DNA of 64,000 nt from Arthrobacter sp. EpRS71 (GCF_001512285.1 NZ_LNUV01000003.1:904059-968058), one strand, 5' to 3'; counted from the stretch's first letter, positions 1 through 8,467 are shown. Made by a program: numbers and translations. The notes: generated from the letters alone by a model not told the origin.

Positions 1-792
1 CGAGTCCCGCTGCCCGTCCACCGCCTTGGCTGCCTGGATTGCCGGCGAAAACGGGCTGAGGTTCCCGCCGCCGTCGTACCTGGCGATTGTCTCCAGCGAG
101 AGGGAAAGTGCGACGTCGGCCAGCTCGGCCAGGTGCCGCAGCCGCAGCAAGGCGAGCGTTCCGGCGCCCACCGAGTATGCGTTTGCGCTGACCAGGGCGA
201 GGGCCTCACCGGGCGCGGGAACCAGGGGCTGCAGGCCGGCGTCGGCGAGCGCTTTGGCGCCGGAAATCAGGGTGCCGTCCGCCCCGAACGCTTCACCCTC
301 CCCGATGGCAACGGCGGCGACGGCGGCAAGCTGGGTCAGGTCCGAGGACCCCACCGAACCTTCGCGCGGGATGGCGGGAAACACGCCTCGGTTGAGCATT
401 TCGGCGTAAAACTCAGCGGTTTCGGGTCGGACTCCGGAGCCGCCGCGGCTGAACCCGATCAGTCGGGTGAGGATCACGGCCCGGGCGGCGGCGCGGTCCA
501 GGTACGAGCCCACTCCGCTGTTGTGATACCTGATCACCTGGATCTGATAGGCAAGGAGGGACTTCTCCTCCACAGCCGTATCCCGTCCGGAGCCAAGCAG
601 TGTGTTGAGTCCGTACACGCGTTGCCCGGAGGCTGCAGTCAGTGCCACAATTTCCCGCGATTTCTGTAGCAAAGACAACGCATCTTGGTTGAGTTTCACG
701 TGAAACGCAGGATCTTCGGCAACACGGGCCACGTCCACAGCACGCACCGGAGCCGTGCCAATCACCAAGGTCAGCGGCGTACCGGTCACCAT
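1..792 (-). CDS. Aromatic amino acid ammonia-lyase (HAL/PAL) family-like protein, partial
   Basis: The first 264 residues are visible and the C-terminus lies beyond the left edge; the reading frame is open to base 1. The N-terminal half follows the histidine/phenylalanine ammonia-lyase fold: the tyrosine loop VYGLNT at residues 59-64, a GxSGVR stretch near 118-122, and GSVGSSDL at 145-152 where lyases carry GSVGASGDL. In the family the Ala-Ser-Gly triad cyclises into the MIO electrophile; here the alignment reads Ser-Ser-Asp and is one residue short, so classical MIO chemistry is doubtful. The ATG overlaps the stop of the upstream monooxygenase gene (TAATG), so the two are translationally coupled. 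The substrate is unknown. Confidence 0.75.
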   Translation of the reverse strand, partial: MVTGTPLTLVIGTAPVRAVDVARVAEDPAFHVKLNQDALSLLQKSREIVALTAASGQRVYGLNTLLGSGRDTAVEEKSLLAYQIQVIRYHNSGVGSYLDRAAARAVILTRLIGFSRGGSGVRPETAEFYAEMLNRGVFPAIPREGSVGSSDLTQLAAVAAVAIGEGEAFGADGTLISGAKALADAGLQPLVPAPGEALALVSANAYSVGAGTLALLRLRHLAELADVALSLSLETIARYDGGGNLSPFSPAIQAAKAVDGQRDS

Positions 793-2120
793 TAGAAGTC
801 CAAGAGGTTCTGCCGGAACCCGCCGTTGCCGTAGCTCTTCCTCAACAGGCCGCGACGCCGCAGTTCGGGCGTGAGCTTGTCCAGCACGCTGTGCACCGTC
901 ACCGGGTCCACGAAGCCGGAGAAGAGGAACCCATCGCCACCCACCTCGGACCCTGTCGACTCCAGGTAGTCGGCGATCTCGCCTGCCGTGCCGATGATCG
1001 AGTCGCCCGCGCCGCCGCTGCGGGCCTGCAGGATCTGGCGCAGCGTGGAACCCGGAGGTGCGGCCTTGGCGAAATGCTCCAGGGTGCCTTGGTTGCTGTT
1101 GGTGGTCAATTCAGGCAGTGGCGCGTCGAGGTCGAACTGTTTGAAGTCGATTACGGAGAGGTAGGAGATGGAGTTCAGCTGGCTGTCGATGTCGCGTTGG
1201 GTGAGTTCCCGCCGCTGGGCCCGCAACTCCTCGGCCTCGGCCGGGGAACCAACAACGGTGGGCTTCAGGACGAAAAGTACCTTGACGTCGTCGGGATTGC
1301 GGCCGGCCTTCACAGCTTCTGCGCGAATCGAGTCCCGGTAGGACTTCATCCCGTCAACGCCACGCGCCAGGGCAATGGCCACGTCAGCATTGCCGCCGGC
1401 AAACGCCTTGCCCCGGGGAGAAGCACCGGCCTGAACCAGCACCGGTTCCTCAGGTAAAGGCGCAGTGTTCAGTGGGCCCCTGACCTTGAAGAAGTCACCC
1501 TGGTGGTTAATAGGGTGCACCTTGCTGTGGTCCGCGAACACCCCCGCGTCAACATCCTCAAGCACGGCGCCCGGTTCCCAACTGCGCCAAAGCCGCCTGA
1601 CGACGTCGACGAATTCCTCCGCTTTCTCGTATCGGAGGTCATGCTCGATCTGTTGGTCCAAGCCGTAGTTCTGCGCGGCGAGGTCACTGCCGGACGTGAC
1701 AACGTTCCAGCCAAGCTGCCCTTCAGAGAAGTGCTGCAGCGTCGCCAGGAGCCGGGCGGCCGTGAAAGGCGGGTAGAAGGAGGCGCTGACCGTCGGGACA
1801 ATCCCGAGGTGCTCGGTGGCGGAAAGAAGGTAAGGGACCAACGCCAACGGATCATGCTTCGGGGCGAACGACGCGTGCGCCAGGGATACCTCGGCTGTGC
1901 CGCCATAGGTGTCCGGAACGGTGAGGGAATCTTCAATGATGAACAGGTCCAACCCGGATCGCTCAAACGCCCGGACGGCCTCCTGATACAGGGCGGGTTT
2001 CTTCCAGTCGTAGCCCAGGCCGTAGCCGGGAGTCCCCCAGCCCTGAACACCGAAACCGTGGCCTACGAACCATCCAAAGTGCAGCATGGGCTTGAGTGTA
2101 GAACTGCTTTGTCCGTTCAC
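792..2120 (-). CDS. LLM-class flavin-dependent monooxygenase (NtaA/SnaA/DmoA type)
   Basis: A 442-residue protein, the usual length for the NtaA/SnaA/SoxA/DmoA branch of luciferase-like flavin monooxygenases, which use FMNH2 from a separate reductase to oxidise small organic substrates. Visible hallmarks are the N-terminal strand MLHFGWFVGHGFG, the HDPLALVPYL and LATLQHFSEGQLGWNVVTS segments typical of the family, and the PVLVQAGASPRGKAFA segment in the second half. The GTG start at 2120 has only a weak AGG upstream; a start at Met13 is possible. It is the promoter-proximal gene of a two-gene transcript with the ammonia-lyase-like gene and diverges from the SulP gene. The substrate cannot be read from sequence. 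Confidence 0.85.
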   Translation of the reverse strand: MNGQSSSTLKPMLHFGWFVGHGFGVQGWGTPGYGLGYDWKKPALYQEAVRAFERSGLDLFIIEDSLTVPDTYGGTAEVSLAHASFAPKHDPLALVPYLLSATEHLGIVPTVSASFYPPFTAARLLATLQHFSEGQLGWNVVTSGSDLAAQNYGLDQQIEHDLRYEKAEEFVDVVRRLWRSWEPGAVLEDVDAGVFADHSKVHPINHQGDFFKVRGPLNTAPLPEEPVLVQAGASPRGKAFAGGNADVAIALARGVDGMKSYRDSIRAEAVKAGRNPDDVKVLFVLKPTVVGSPAEAEELRAQRRELTQRDIDSQLNSISYLSVIDFKQFDLDAPLPELTTNSNQGTLEHFAKAAPPGSTLRQILQARSGGAGDSIIGTAGEIADYLESTGSEVGGDGFLFSGFVDPVTVHSVLDKLTPELRRRGLLRKSYGNGGFRQNLLDF

Positions 2121-2273
2121 CGCGACCTGATTTCATGCGAAGTTACAGGGGGTCGTACTGGGTCAATTATGCTCCCGGGACGTCACATTTGGGCCGGACT
2201 CATGATGGTTGCATTTTCCACATACGGCGTTCACGTTGTTCCACAAACACCATGTGTCCGGAATGATCGCTGT

Positions 2274-3974
2274 ATGAGTTCAGCCACCCGCACTTCCGCC
2301 AAGGATCGCCTTTCAGGCGTCTGGGCACTCAAGGGGTACAAACGTGAATGGCTGCGGCACGACGCCGTGGCGGGTGCTGCACTGTTTGCCCTGCTGGTGC
2401 CCGCGGGCATGGCCTACGCGCAAGCGGCTGGTTTGCCGCCTGTCACCGGGCTCTACGCCACGGTGATCCCGTTGCTGGTGTACGCCGTGGTGGGGCCATC
2501 CCGCATTCTGGTGTTGGGACCCGATTCCTCCCTTGCCCCGATGATCGCCGCAGCGATTGTTCCGCTCGCGGCCGGCAGCAGTGAAAGGTCGGTGGCACTC
2601 GCCGGGCTGTTGGCTGTGTTGATCGGGGCGATCATGCTCGCGGGCTCCGCACTGAAACTCGGTGCCATCACCGGTTTGCTGTCCAAACCCATCCGGCTCG
2701 GATACCTGAACGGAATCGCCTTGCTGGTGGCGTTGTCCCAGCTCCCGGCATTCCTGGGGATAGAGGCCGACGGCGACATCTGGCAAAAGCTCGCGAAGGT
2801 CACCACCGGGTTGCTGGGCGGCGGAGTCAACATCACCGCGCTGCTGCTGGGAATAGGTTCACTCGCGCTCATCTGGATCCCCAAACTTCTGAAGTGGAAG
2901 GTACCCGGCGTCCTGCTGGCGGTGGTGGGCTCATGCGTTGCAACAGCCCTTTGGGGCCTGAACGACGACGTCAAGGTCACCGGGGTTCTGCCGCAAGGGC
3001 TGCCGATGCCTGCGCTCGGCGGCATTGGCTGGGCTGACGCTCTGATGCTGCTTCCCGCTGCGGCCGGTATTGCCCTCATGGCCTTCGCGGACACCGGTGT
3101 CCTGTCCCAAACCCTGGCAGCCAAGGAAGGGAAGAAAGTCTCTGGCAACAGGGAGATGGCAGCCCTTGGGGCAGCCAACGCAGCCACCGGCTTGCTGGGC
3201 GGATTCCCTATCTCCGGGAGTACCTCGCGCACCCCTGTAGCTGTGGACGCCGGCGCCAAGTCCCAGATGACCGGGGTGGTGGGCGCGGTGCTGGTTGTGG
3301 CTTTCATGCTGCTGGCTCCCGGAGTTACCGGATACCTTCCTTCGGCAACCCTGGCCGCCGTCGTCATCGCGGCGGCGATTGCCTTGGCAGATCCGGCAGG
3401 CGTTAAGCGGCTCCTCAGCCTGAGCCGGAGCGAATCCGTGGTGATGCTGGCAGCGTTCCTGGGAGTCCTGACCGTAGGTGTGCTGCAGGGAATCGTCGTA
3501 GCCATAGCCTTGGCACTCCTGGACTTTGTTCGGCGGGCTTGGGACCCCTACCGGACAGAACTTGGCGCCGAATCCGGGCTCCCCGGATACCACGACCTCG
3601 AGCGGCACCCCGACGCCGCGCGCATCCCCGGGCTTCTGATCCTCCGGTTCGATGCACCTCTCTTCTTCGGCAACGGGCAGGTTCTGGCGGCCTTTGTCCG
3701 GGAACAGTTGGACGAAGCCCCTGAGGAGACTGCGGACCGGGTGACCCACGTCATCCTCGCCGCAGAGCCCATCACGGGGATCGACACCACCGCACTGGAT
3801 GACCTTGTCACGCTGGACGAATGGCTGGCCAGCAAAGGTGTGGACCTTGTGTTCGCCGAACTGAAGGGACCTGTCAAGGACAAATTGGTCCGGCTGGGCA
3901 CGGCAGCCCGGTTCACGCCCGACCATTTCTTCCCCACAGTGGGCGCCGCAGTGCGTGCACTGAAGCACGTATAA
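2274..3974 (+). CDS. SulP family inorganic anion transporter with STAS domain
   Basis: A 566-residue integral membrane protein of the SLC26/SulP family (sulfate, bicarbonate or other anions by H+ or Na+ coupling). The N-terminal family signature is visible as AGMAYAQAAGLPPVTGLYATVIPLLVYAVVG cut across residues about 40-75, followed by many hydrophobic segments. The motif GGFPISGSTSRTPV lies near residue 310. The last about 120 residues, after a YRTELG linker, form a soluble STAS domain with the strand VILAAEPITGIDTTALDDL. I chose the ATG at 2274 because the family starts there; the open frame extends far upstream but only antisense to the divergent monooxygenase gene. The anion is undetermined. 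Confidence 0.9.
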   Translation: MSSATRTSAKDRLSGVWALKGYKREWLRHDAVAGAALFALLVPAGMAYAQAAGLPPVTGLYATVIPLLVYAVVGPSRILVLGPDSSLAPMIAAAIVPLAAGSSERSVALAGLLAVLIGAIMLAGSALKLGAITGLLSKPIRLGYLNGIALLVALSQLPAFLGIEADGDIWQKLAKVTTGLLGGGVNITALLLGIGSLALIWIPKLLKWKVPGVLLAVVGSCVATALWGLNDDVKVTGVLPQGLPMPALGGIGWADALMLLPAAAGIALMAFADTGVLSQTLAAKEGKKVSGNREMAALGAANAATGLLGGFPISGSTSRTPVAVDAGAKSQMTGVVGAVLVVAFMLLAPGVTGYLPSATLAAVVIAAAIALADPAGVKRLLSLSRSESVVMLAAFLGVLTVGVLQGIVVAIALALLDFVRRAWDPYRTELGAESGLPGYHDLERHPDAARIPGLLILRFDAPLFFGNGQVLAAFVREQLDEAPEETADRVTHVILAAEPITGIDTTALDDLVTLDEWLASKGVDLVFAELKGPVKDKLVRLGTAARFTPDHFFPTVGAAVRALKHV

Positions 3975-4060
3975 GGGAAGCGGCCTCCGATTACGCAACA
4001 TGACGGCCGGACAACAGCCCGCAAGTGCAGCCCGGGGCCCGTGGATGTTACGTTTTTCTT

Positions 4061-4175
4061 GAGTAATGAGTACCAGCGCAAAGCCCTGACTTGCTGGTCG
4101 GCAACCCTCTCTCCGGCGGGGTGCCTCAGGTGACTACTCGGCGTATCGACAACTCGAACTGCAAGCGTGACTGAG
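4061..4175 (+). promoter_or_regulatory. SAM-IV-type S-adenosylmethionine riboswitch
   Basis: This leader contains the core of the SAM-I/SAM-IV superfamily. P1 pairs GAGTA (4061-4065) with TACTC (4135-4139). P2 pairs ACCAGC with GCTGGT around 4072-4098. The binding core reads GGCAACCCTC followed by a P3/P4-like segment ending GGGGTGC. The short P2 and the extra sequence 3' of P1 fit the actinobacterial SAM-IV class. It sits directly ahead of the DUF1737-rhodanese-metZ operon, as expected for feedback control of methionine synthesis. The 3' limit is approximate; the ribosome binding site GAGGAG (4173-4178) lies immediately after. Confidence 0.85.
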
Positions 4176-4186
4176 GAGCACCAGCT

Positions 4187-4447
4187 ATGCCTGAACCCAC
4201 TGAAGAAAAACTTTCCTATCGCCTGATTACAGGCCCGGATACCCGTGATTTCTGCGAGCGGATCCACAATGCCCTCGCCGAGGGCTATGTGCTCCATGGC
4301 AGCCCGGCAGCCACATTCAACGGCACGGACGTTATTGTGGCCCAAGCAATTGTGCTCCCCGCCGCCATCGCCAATGCCGATGCCGCCGTTGCCACCGCAG
4401 TGGACCAACTGGAGAACGACGACGAAGCGTTCGAGGGCCACGCATGA
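4187..4447 (+). CDS. DUF1737 domain protein
   Basis: An 86-residue soluble protein. The N-terminal half (LSYRLITGPDTRDFCERIHNALAEGYVLHG) matches the small DUF1737 domain, whose function is not established. The C-terminus is acidic. A strong GAGGAG ribosome binding site lies eight bases ahead of the ATG. It is the first gene of the riboswitch-controlled operon and overlaps the rhodanese gene by four bases (ATGA), so its product is probably tied to sulfur assimilation or methionine synthesis. That role is inference from context only. Confidence 0.85.
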   Translation: MPEPTEEKLSYRLITGPDTRDFCERIHNALAEGYVLHGSPAATFNGTDVIVAQAIVLPAAIANADAAVATAVDQLENDDEAFEGHA

Positions 4448-4854
4448 GCTACGCAGGTGACCTGACCCCGCACGATGCGTGGGCCAAGTTGGAAGAAGGC
4501 GCCATCCTGGTGGACGTCCGCACCGAGGGCGAGTGGGCCCACATCGGCATCCCGGACACCAAAGCCACCGAGAACGATCCCCTGTTCATTCAGTGGAACC
4601 TTGCCGGCGGTATCCCCAACTCCCGCTTCATCGAGGATTTGCGTCAGCAGGCCCCCGAGGATGACGGCGTTGAGCTGGTGTTCCTGTGCCGCTCCGGCCA
4701 GCGCTCCATCTCCGCCGCCATTGCCGCAACGCAGGCCGGCTTCACTGCCTACAACGTCCTGGAGGGCTTTGAAGGTGAACCGGACCGCTACGGTGAGCGC
4801 ACAGTGAACGGTTGGAAGAACCGTGGCCTGCCGACGAATTTGGGGACCGAGTAA
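4444..4854 (+). CDS. Rhodanese-like domain protein
   Basis: A single-domain rhodanese of 136 residues. The strand-turn ILVDVRTEGEW (about 21-31) and the active-site loop LCRSGQRS with Cys82 are intact, so persulfide formation on Cys82 is possible. It lies between DUF1737 and metZ in one riboswitch-controlled transcript, and its stop codon abuts the metZ GTG. In this setting it may deliver or handle sulfane sulfur for the sulfhydrylase; that coupling is inferred from the operon and not shown by sequence. Confidence 0.9.
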   Translation: MSYAGDLTPHDAWAKLEEGAILVDVRTEGEWAHIGIPDTKATENDPLFIQWNLAGGIPNSRFIEDLRQQAPEDDGVELVFLCRSGQRSISAAIAATQAGFTAYNVLEGFEGEPDRYGERTVNGWKNRGLPTNLGTE

Positions 4855-6063
4855 GTGACTTTCAATCCCGACGCCGCCGGTTGGAGCCCCGACACCCAGG
4901 CCGTCCGCGGTGGCCTTGACCGTACAAATTTCCAAGAAACGTCCGAGGCCGTTTTCCTGAACTCCGGGTTCGTGTACGAATCCGCCGCTGCCGCCGAGCG
5001 CGCCTTCACCGGTGAGGACGAACGTTTCGTTTACTCCCGCTACGGCAACCCGTCCGTCGCAACCTTCCAGGAGCGGCTGCGGCTGCTCGAAGGAACCGAA
5101 GCCTGCTTTGCGACGGCGTCGGGTATGTCCGCGGTCTTCACTGCTTTGGGTGCCCTGCTGGCTGCCGGCGACCGCGTGGTTGCCGCCCGCTCCCTGTTCG
5201 GCTCCTGCTTCGTGATCCTCAATGAGATCCTGCCGCGCTGGGGCGTTCACACGGTCTTCGTGGACGGCCCGGATTTGGAGCAGTGGCGTGAAGCCCTCTC
5301 CGAGCCCACCACCGCCGTCTTTTTTGAATCTCCGTCCAACCCCATGCAGGAGATCGTGGACATCGCTGCGGTCAGCGAGCTGGCTCACGCTGCCGGGGCC
5401 ACCGTAGTGGTGGACAACGTCTTTGCCACTCCCCTGCTGCAACGCTGTGGAGAACTGGGCGCCGACGTGATCGTGTACTCCGGCACCAAGCACATCGACG
5501 GCCAAGGACGTGTTCTTGGCGGTGCGATCCTTGGCACGAAGGAATTCATCGATGGCCCGGTGAAGCAGCTCATGCGGCACACTGGTCCTGCATTGTCCGC
5601 GTTCAATGCCTGGGTGCTGACCAAGGGTTTGGAGACCATCGGACTGCGGGTAAACCACAGCTCGGCATCGGCGTTGAAGATCGCCGAGTGGCTCGAGCAG
5701 CAGCCTGCTATTAGCTGGGTCAAGTACCCCTTGTTGAAGTCTCACCCACAGTACGAGCTTGCAGCGAAGCAGATGAAGGCGGGCGGCACCGTCCTGACGT
5801 TTGAGCTGTCCCCTTCGGCCGGACGTTCAGCCAAAGAGGCTGCGTTCGCCCTGCTCGACGGCCTCCGCGTCATTGACATCTCCAACAACCTGGGCGACTC
5901 CAAGTCCCTCATCACCCACCCTGCCACCACCACCCACCGGGCCATGGGACCGGAGGGTCGGGCAGCAATCGGGCTTTCCGACGGCGTTGTCCGCCTGTCC
6001 GTAGGGCTCGAAGACGTGGACGACCTCATCTTGGATCTGGAGAAGGCCTTCAAACAGGTCTAA
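4855..6063 (+). CDS. metZ: O-succinylhomoserine sulfhydrylase (MetZ)
   Basis: A 402-residue Cys/Met-metabolism PLP enzyme that converts O-succinylhomoserine (or the acetyl ester) plus sulfide to homocysteine. PLP-site residues are visible: SGMSAVF near 89-95, VVVDNVFATP with Asp187, and YSGTKHIDGQGR with the Schiff-base Lys212. Length and the C-terminal THPATTTHR segment agree with MetZ rather than cystathionine beta-lyase, although the subfamilies are close. The GTG start at 4855 directly follows the rhodanese stop. The upstream SAM riboswitch supports a methionine biosynthetic role. Confidence 0.9.
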   Translation: MTFNPDAAGWSPDTQAVRGGLDRTNFQETSEAVFLNSGFVYESAAAAERAFTGEDERFVYSRYGNPSVATFQERLRLLEGTEACFATASGMSAVFTALGALLAAGDRVVAARSLFGSCFVILNEILPRWGVHTVFVDGPDLEQWREALSEPTTAVFFESPSNPMQEIVDIAAVSELAHAAGATVVVDNVFATPLLQRCGELGADVIVYSGTKHIDGQGRVLGGAILGTKEFIDGPVKQLMRHTGPALSAFNAWVLTKGLETIGLRVNHSSASALKIAEWLEQQPAISWVKYPLLKSHPQYELAAKQMKAGGTVLTFELSPSAGRSAKEAAFALLDGLRVIDISNNLGDSKSLITHPATTTHRAMGPEGRAAIGLSDGVVRLSVGLEDVDDLILDLEKAFKQV

Positions 6064-6073
6064 CCTTGCTGCC

Positions 6074-6754
6074 ATGAGCGGGAACCATCCCTATCGCCGT
6101 GCCGGAGCTGTGATCGTTGCCGGCACGGTGGTGTGGTTCGTTGGAATCTCTCCGGTCTCACGCGTTTACATCACACCCGACGACGCCGAGCGGCTGCGCA
6201 TGCTGACAGCAGGCCAACGCGGATGGATCGTCGGCCAGCACCTTACGGCCGTGGGAACTGTCGCCGTGCCGGTGGGATTCGCCGCGTTCGCCCAAGCTGT
6301 TCAGGACAAGAGCGCTGTCCCGAAGCAGGGCCCTGCCCCGGACAAGAGCACCGTCCCTGGGCGAAGCACATCCTCGGGCAGTGCATCGCGCGGGAGGGCG
6401 AAGAAGTGGGCTTTCGCTGCATCCGCCGCCTTGCTCGCCGGCGCCCCGTTCTTCGTCTCAAGCCTCGCCCGGCGGGCTTCTGACATCGAAGGGTTCGCCT
6501 ATCGCAGGGGGTCCAGCGCGCCGTTCCTGGCATATTCCGGGCTGCATGTCGTGGCGTTGGCTGCGCTTGGTGGGAGTCTTCTTTCCTTGCCGACTAAACG
6601 GTGGATCGCTGTCACGGCTGCGGCCAGCGCACCCGTCTACGGCGCCATCCTTGTGGCGAAGAAGGACATTCCGCCGCTCTTTTTCTACTTAGTGGAAGGG
6701 ACCATCGGCGCATACCTGATGGCATGGAAAGAGCCGGACTCCAAGGCCGCCTGA
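6074..6754 (+). CDS. Hypothetical membrane protein
   Basis: A 226-residue protein I do not recognise. It has a hydrophobic N-terminal segment (about 10-28), another near 60-75, a hydrophilic Ser/Gly/Lys-rich insert at about 78-112, and four further hydrophobic segments after residue 113, giving roughly five to six membrane spans. It follows metZ by only ten bases and may be read through from that operon, but nothing links it to sulfur metabolism. Start chosen as the first ATG after metZ; no strong ribosome binding site is evident. Confidence 0.7.
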   Translation: MSGNHPYRRAGAVIVAGTVVWFVGISPVSRVYITPDDAERLRMLTAGQRGWIVGQHLTAVGTVAVPVGFAAFAQAVQDKSAVPKQGPAPDKSTVPGRSTSSGSASRGRAKKWAFAASAALLAGAPFFVSSLARRASDIEGFAYRRGSSAPFLAYSGLHVVALAALGGSLLSLPTKRWIAVTAAASAPVYGAILVAKKDIPPLFFYLVEGTIGAYLMAWKEPDSKAA

Positions 6755-6812
6755 CCGACTTTGAGCAGCTCCAGCTCGCCTTGGCCAGCCCCTCAACCGT
6801 TGCGCACCCGTT

Positions 6813-6855
6813 TCCGCCATCCGCACCAGAGGTAACTGGCGCAGATGGCGGAAAC
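6813..6855 (+). repeat. Dispersed intergenic palindromic repeat, copy A
   Basis: A stretch reading CGCACCAGAGGTAACTGGCG in its centre, flanked by TTTCCGCC and GGCGGAAA arms that can pair. The same element occurs inverted at 40124-40168. Both copies lie between genes and each is accompanied by GCGGGAACGGGCGCG motifs. It is probably a member of a chromosomal repeat family of unknown role. Confidence 0.6.
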
Positions 6856-6868
6856 GGAAGCGCAAGAG

Positions 6869-6921
6869 GCGGGAACGGGCGCGTCCAGCGGGAACGGGCG
6901 CGTCCAGCGGGAACGGGCGCG
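6869..6921 (+). repeat. Three tandem copies of a 19-bp G-rich unit
   Basis: The unit GCGGGAACGGGCGCGTCCA occurs at 6869-6887 and 6888-6906, with a third, shorter copy from 6907. It lies between the hypothetical membrane protein gene and the end of the convergent XRE-MurA gene. Single related GCGGGAACGGGCGCG motifs occur next to repeat copy B near 40207. Confidence 0.7.
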
Positions 6922-6937
6922 TGCGGCAGCCCCGACC

Positions 6938-8467
6938 CTAGTCCTGGAAGTACTCGATCTTCGCGCCAATGGTGTTCAGGCGCTCTGCCAGGTCCTCGTA
7001 GCCGCGCTCGATCACGTAGATGTTGCGAAGCTCCGAGGTTCCCCTGGCAGCCAACATGGCCAAGAGCAGGCAAGCGGCCGGGCGCAGGGCTGGCGGGCAG
7101 CCGATTTCCGCGGCACGCCACTTGGTGGGGCCGTTGACGTAGATCCGGTGCGGGTCCAGGAGCTGTACCTGAGCGCCCAGCTTGTTGAGTTCGGTCAGGT
7201 AAATGGCACGATTCTCGTAGACCCAGTCGTGAATCATGGTCTGGCCCTCGGCATTGCCCGCGATCACTGCGAAGAACGGCAGGTTGTCGATGTTCAGGCC
7301 CGGGAACGGCATGGGGTGGATCTTGTCCTGCGGGGCGCGGAGCTCCGATGGCTTGGTGGTGACGTCCACCAGGCGGGTGCGTCCGTTGCGTGCCATGTAC
7401 TCGCCGGAAACCTCGAGGTTCTGGCCCATCTGCTCCAGGGTGGCGAGTTCAATTTCCATGAACTCGATGGGAACCCTGCGGATGGTGACCTCGGAGTTGG
7501 TCACGATGCCGGCGGTGATCAGGCTCATGGCCTCAATCGGGTCCTCCGACGGGAAGTACTCGATATCCACGTCAATGGCCGAGCGTCCGGTGATCTTCAG
7601 CGTGGTGGTTCCCACGCCGTCAATGTCCACACCGAGGCCCTGCAGGTAGAAGCAGAGGTCCTGCACCATGTAGTTGGGGCTGGCGTTCCGAATGATGGTG
7701 GTGCCTTCGCGGTGGGCCGCCGCCATGATGGCGTTCTCCGTTACGGTATCGCCGCGTTCGGTCAGGACGAAGGAGCGATCGAGATCGTCGGCGGGAGGTG
7801 CAGTCACGGAGTAGAAACCGGACTTCGCCTCTACCTCGAGGCCGAACTGGCGAAGCGCCTGCATATGTGGTTCCACCGTGCGCGTTCCGAGGTCACAGCC
7901 ACCGGCGTAGGGAAGAAGGTATTCGCTGGTTTCGTCCAGGAGGGGACCCAGCAGCATGATGACGCTGCGGGTACGCCGGGCGGCGTCAACATCCATGGAC
8001 TCAAGATCCAGCACCTCGGGGCGCCGGATGCGGAGATCGCTGCCGTTGAGCCATGTACATTCCATGCCGATGGAGGTCAGCACCTCAACGATCCTGTTGA
8101 CTTCCTCAATCCGGGCGAGCCGCCGCAGCGTGGTGGTGCCGCGGTTGATGAGGCTCGCGCACAAAAGTGCCACGCCGGCGTTCTTGCTGCTGTTGACGTC
8201 CACTTCACCGGAGAGGGTCCGGCCGCCCTCCACGCGGAGGTGGGTCATCTGAGGCTTGGCCACTTTGACGATGGACCGCCCAAAAATGGCTTCGAGGCGT
8301 TCGATCATTCTGAGGCTGAGATTCTGTTTGCCCTGTTCCATCCGGGCGATTGCGCTCTGGCTGGTTCCCAGCTCAGTAGCCAGCTGCCCCTGCGTCCAGC
8401 CTTTTTCGCCACGGGCGTCGCGGAGCAGGAGGCCTACATGTTCGGCGGTAGGTTGCGTCATAACCAA
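6938..8467 (-). CDS. XRE-type HTH fused to UDP-N-acetylglucosamine 1-carboxyvinyltransferase (MurA-like)
   Basis: A 509-residue fusion. Residues about 10-65 form an XRE/Cro helix-turn-helix (LLRDARGEKGWTQGQLATELGTSQSAIARMEQ). The remainder is a full EPSP-synthase/MurA fold: NSSKNAG near 92-98 matches the substrate-binding Lys-Asn pair, and GGCDLGTRTVEPH holds Cys191 at the place of the fosfomycin-reactive cysteine. MurA transfers enolpyruvate to UDP-GlcNAc in peptidoglycan synthesis. Such fusions are known in Actinobacteria and are usually a second MurA paralogue; whether this one is enzyme, regulator or both is not determined. Two Met codons at 8467 and 8461 are possible starts. Confidence 0.9.
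   Translation of the reverse strand: MVMTQPTAEHVGLLLRDARGEKGWTQGQLATELGTSQSAIARMEQGKQNLSLRMIERLEAIFGRSIVKVAKPQMTHLRVEGGRTLSGEVDVNSSKNAGVALLCASLINRGTTTLRRLARIEEVNRIVEVLTSIGMECTWLNGSDLRIRRPEVLDLESMDVDAARRTRSVIMLLGPLLDETSEYLLPYAGGCDLGTRTVEPHMQALRQFGLEVEAKSGFYSVTAPPADDLDRSFVLTERGDTVTENAIMAAAHREGTTIIRNASPNYMVQDLCFYLQGLGVDIDGVGTTTLKITGRSAIDVDIEYFPSEDPIEAMSLITAGIVTNSEVTIRRVPIEFMEIELATLEQMGQNLEVSGEYMARNGRTRLVDVTTKPSELRAPQDKIHPMPFPGLNIDNLPFFAVIAGNAEGQTMIHDWVYENRAIYLTELNKLGAQVQLLDPHRIYVNGPTKWRAAEIGCPPALRPAACLLLAMLAARGTSELRNIYVIERGYEDLAERLNTIGAKIEYFQD

Noticed and set aside
1503..2273. A 257-codon upstream extension of the SulP frame
   Set aside because: It is antisense to the divergent monooxygenase gene and SulP proteins begin at the later ATG (2274).
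4285..5745. A 486-codon minus-strand frame under the rhodanese and metZ genes
   Set aside because: The plus strand carries two clear enzymes here; the product is low-complexity and family-less.
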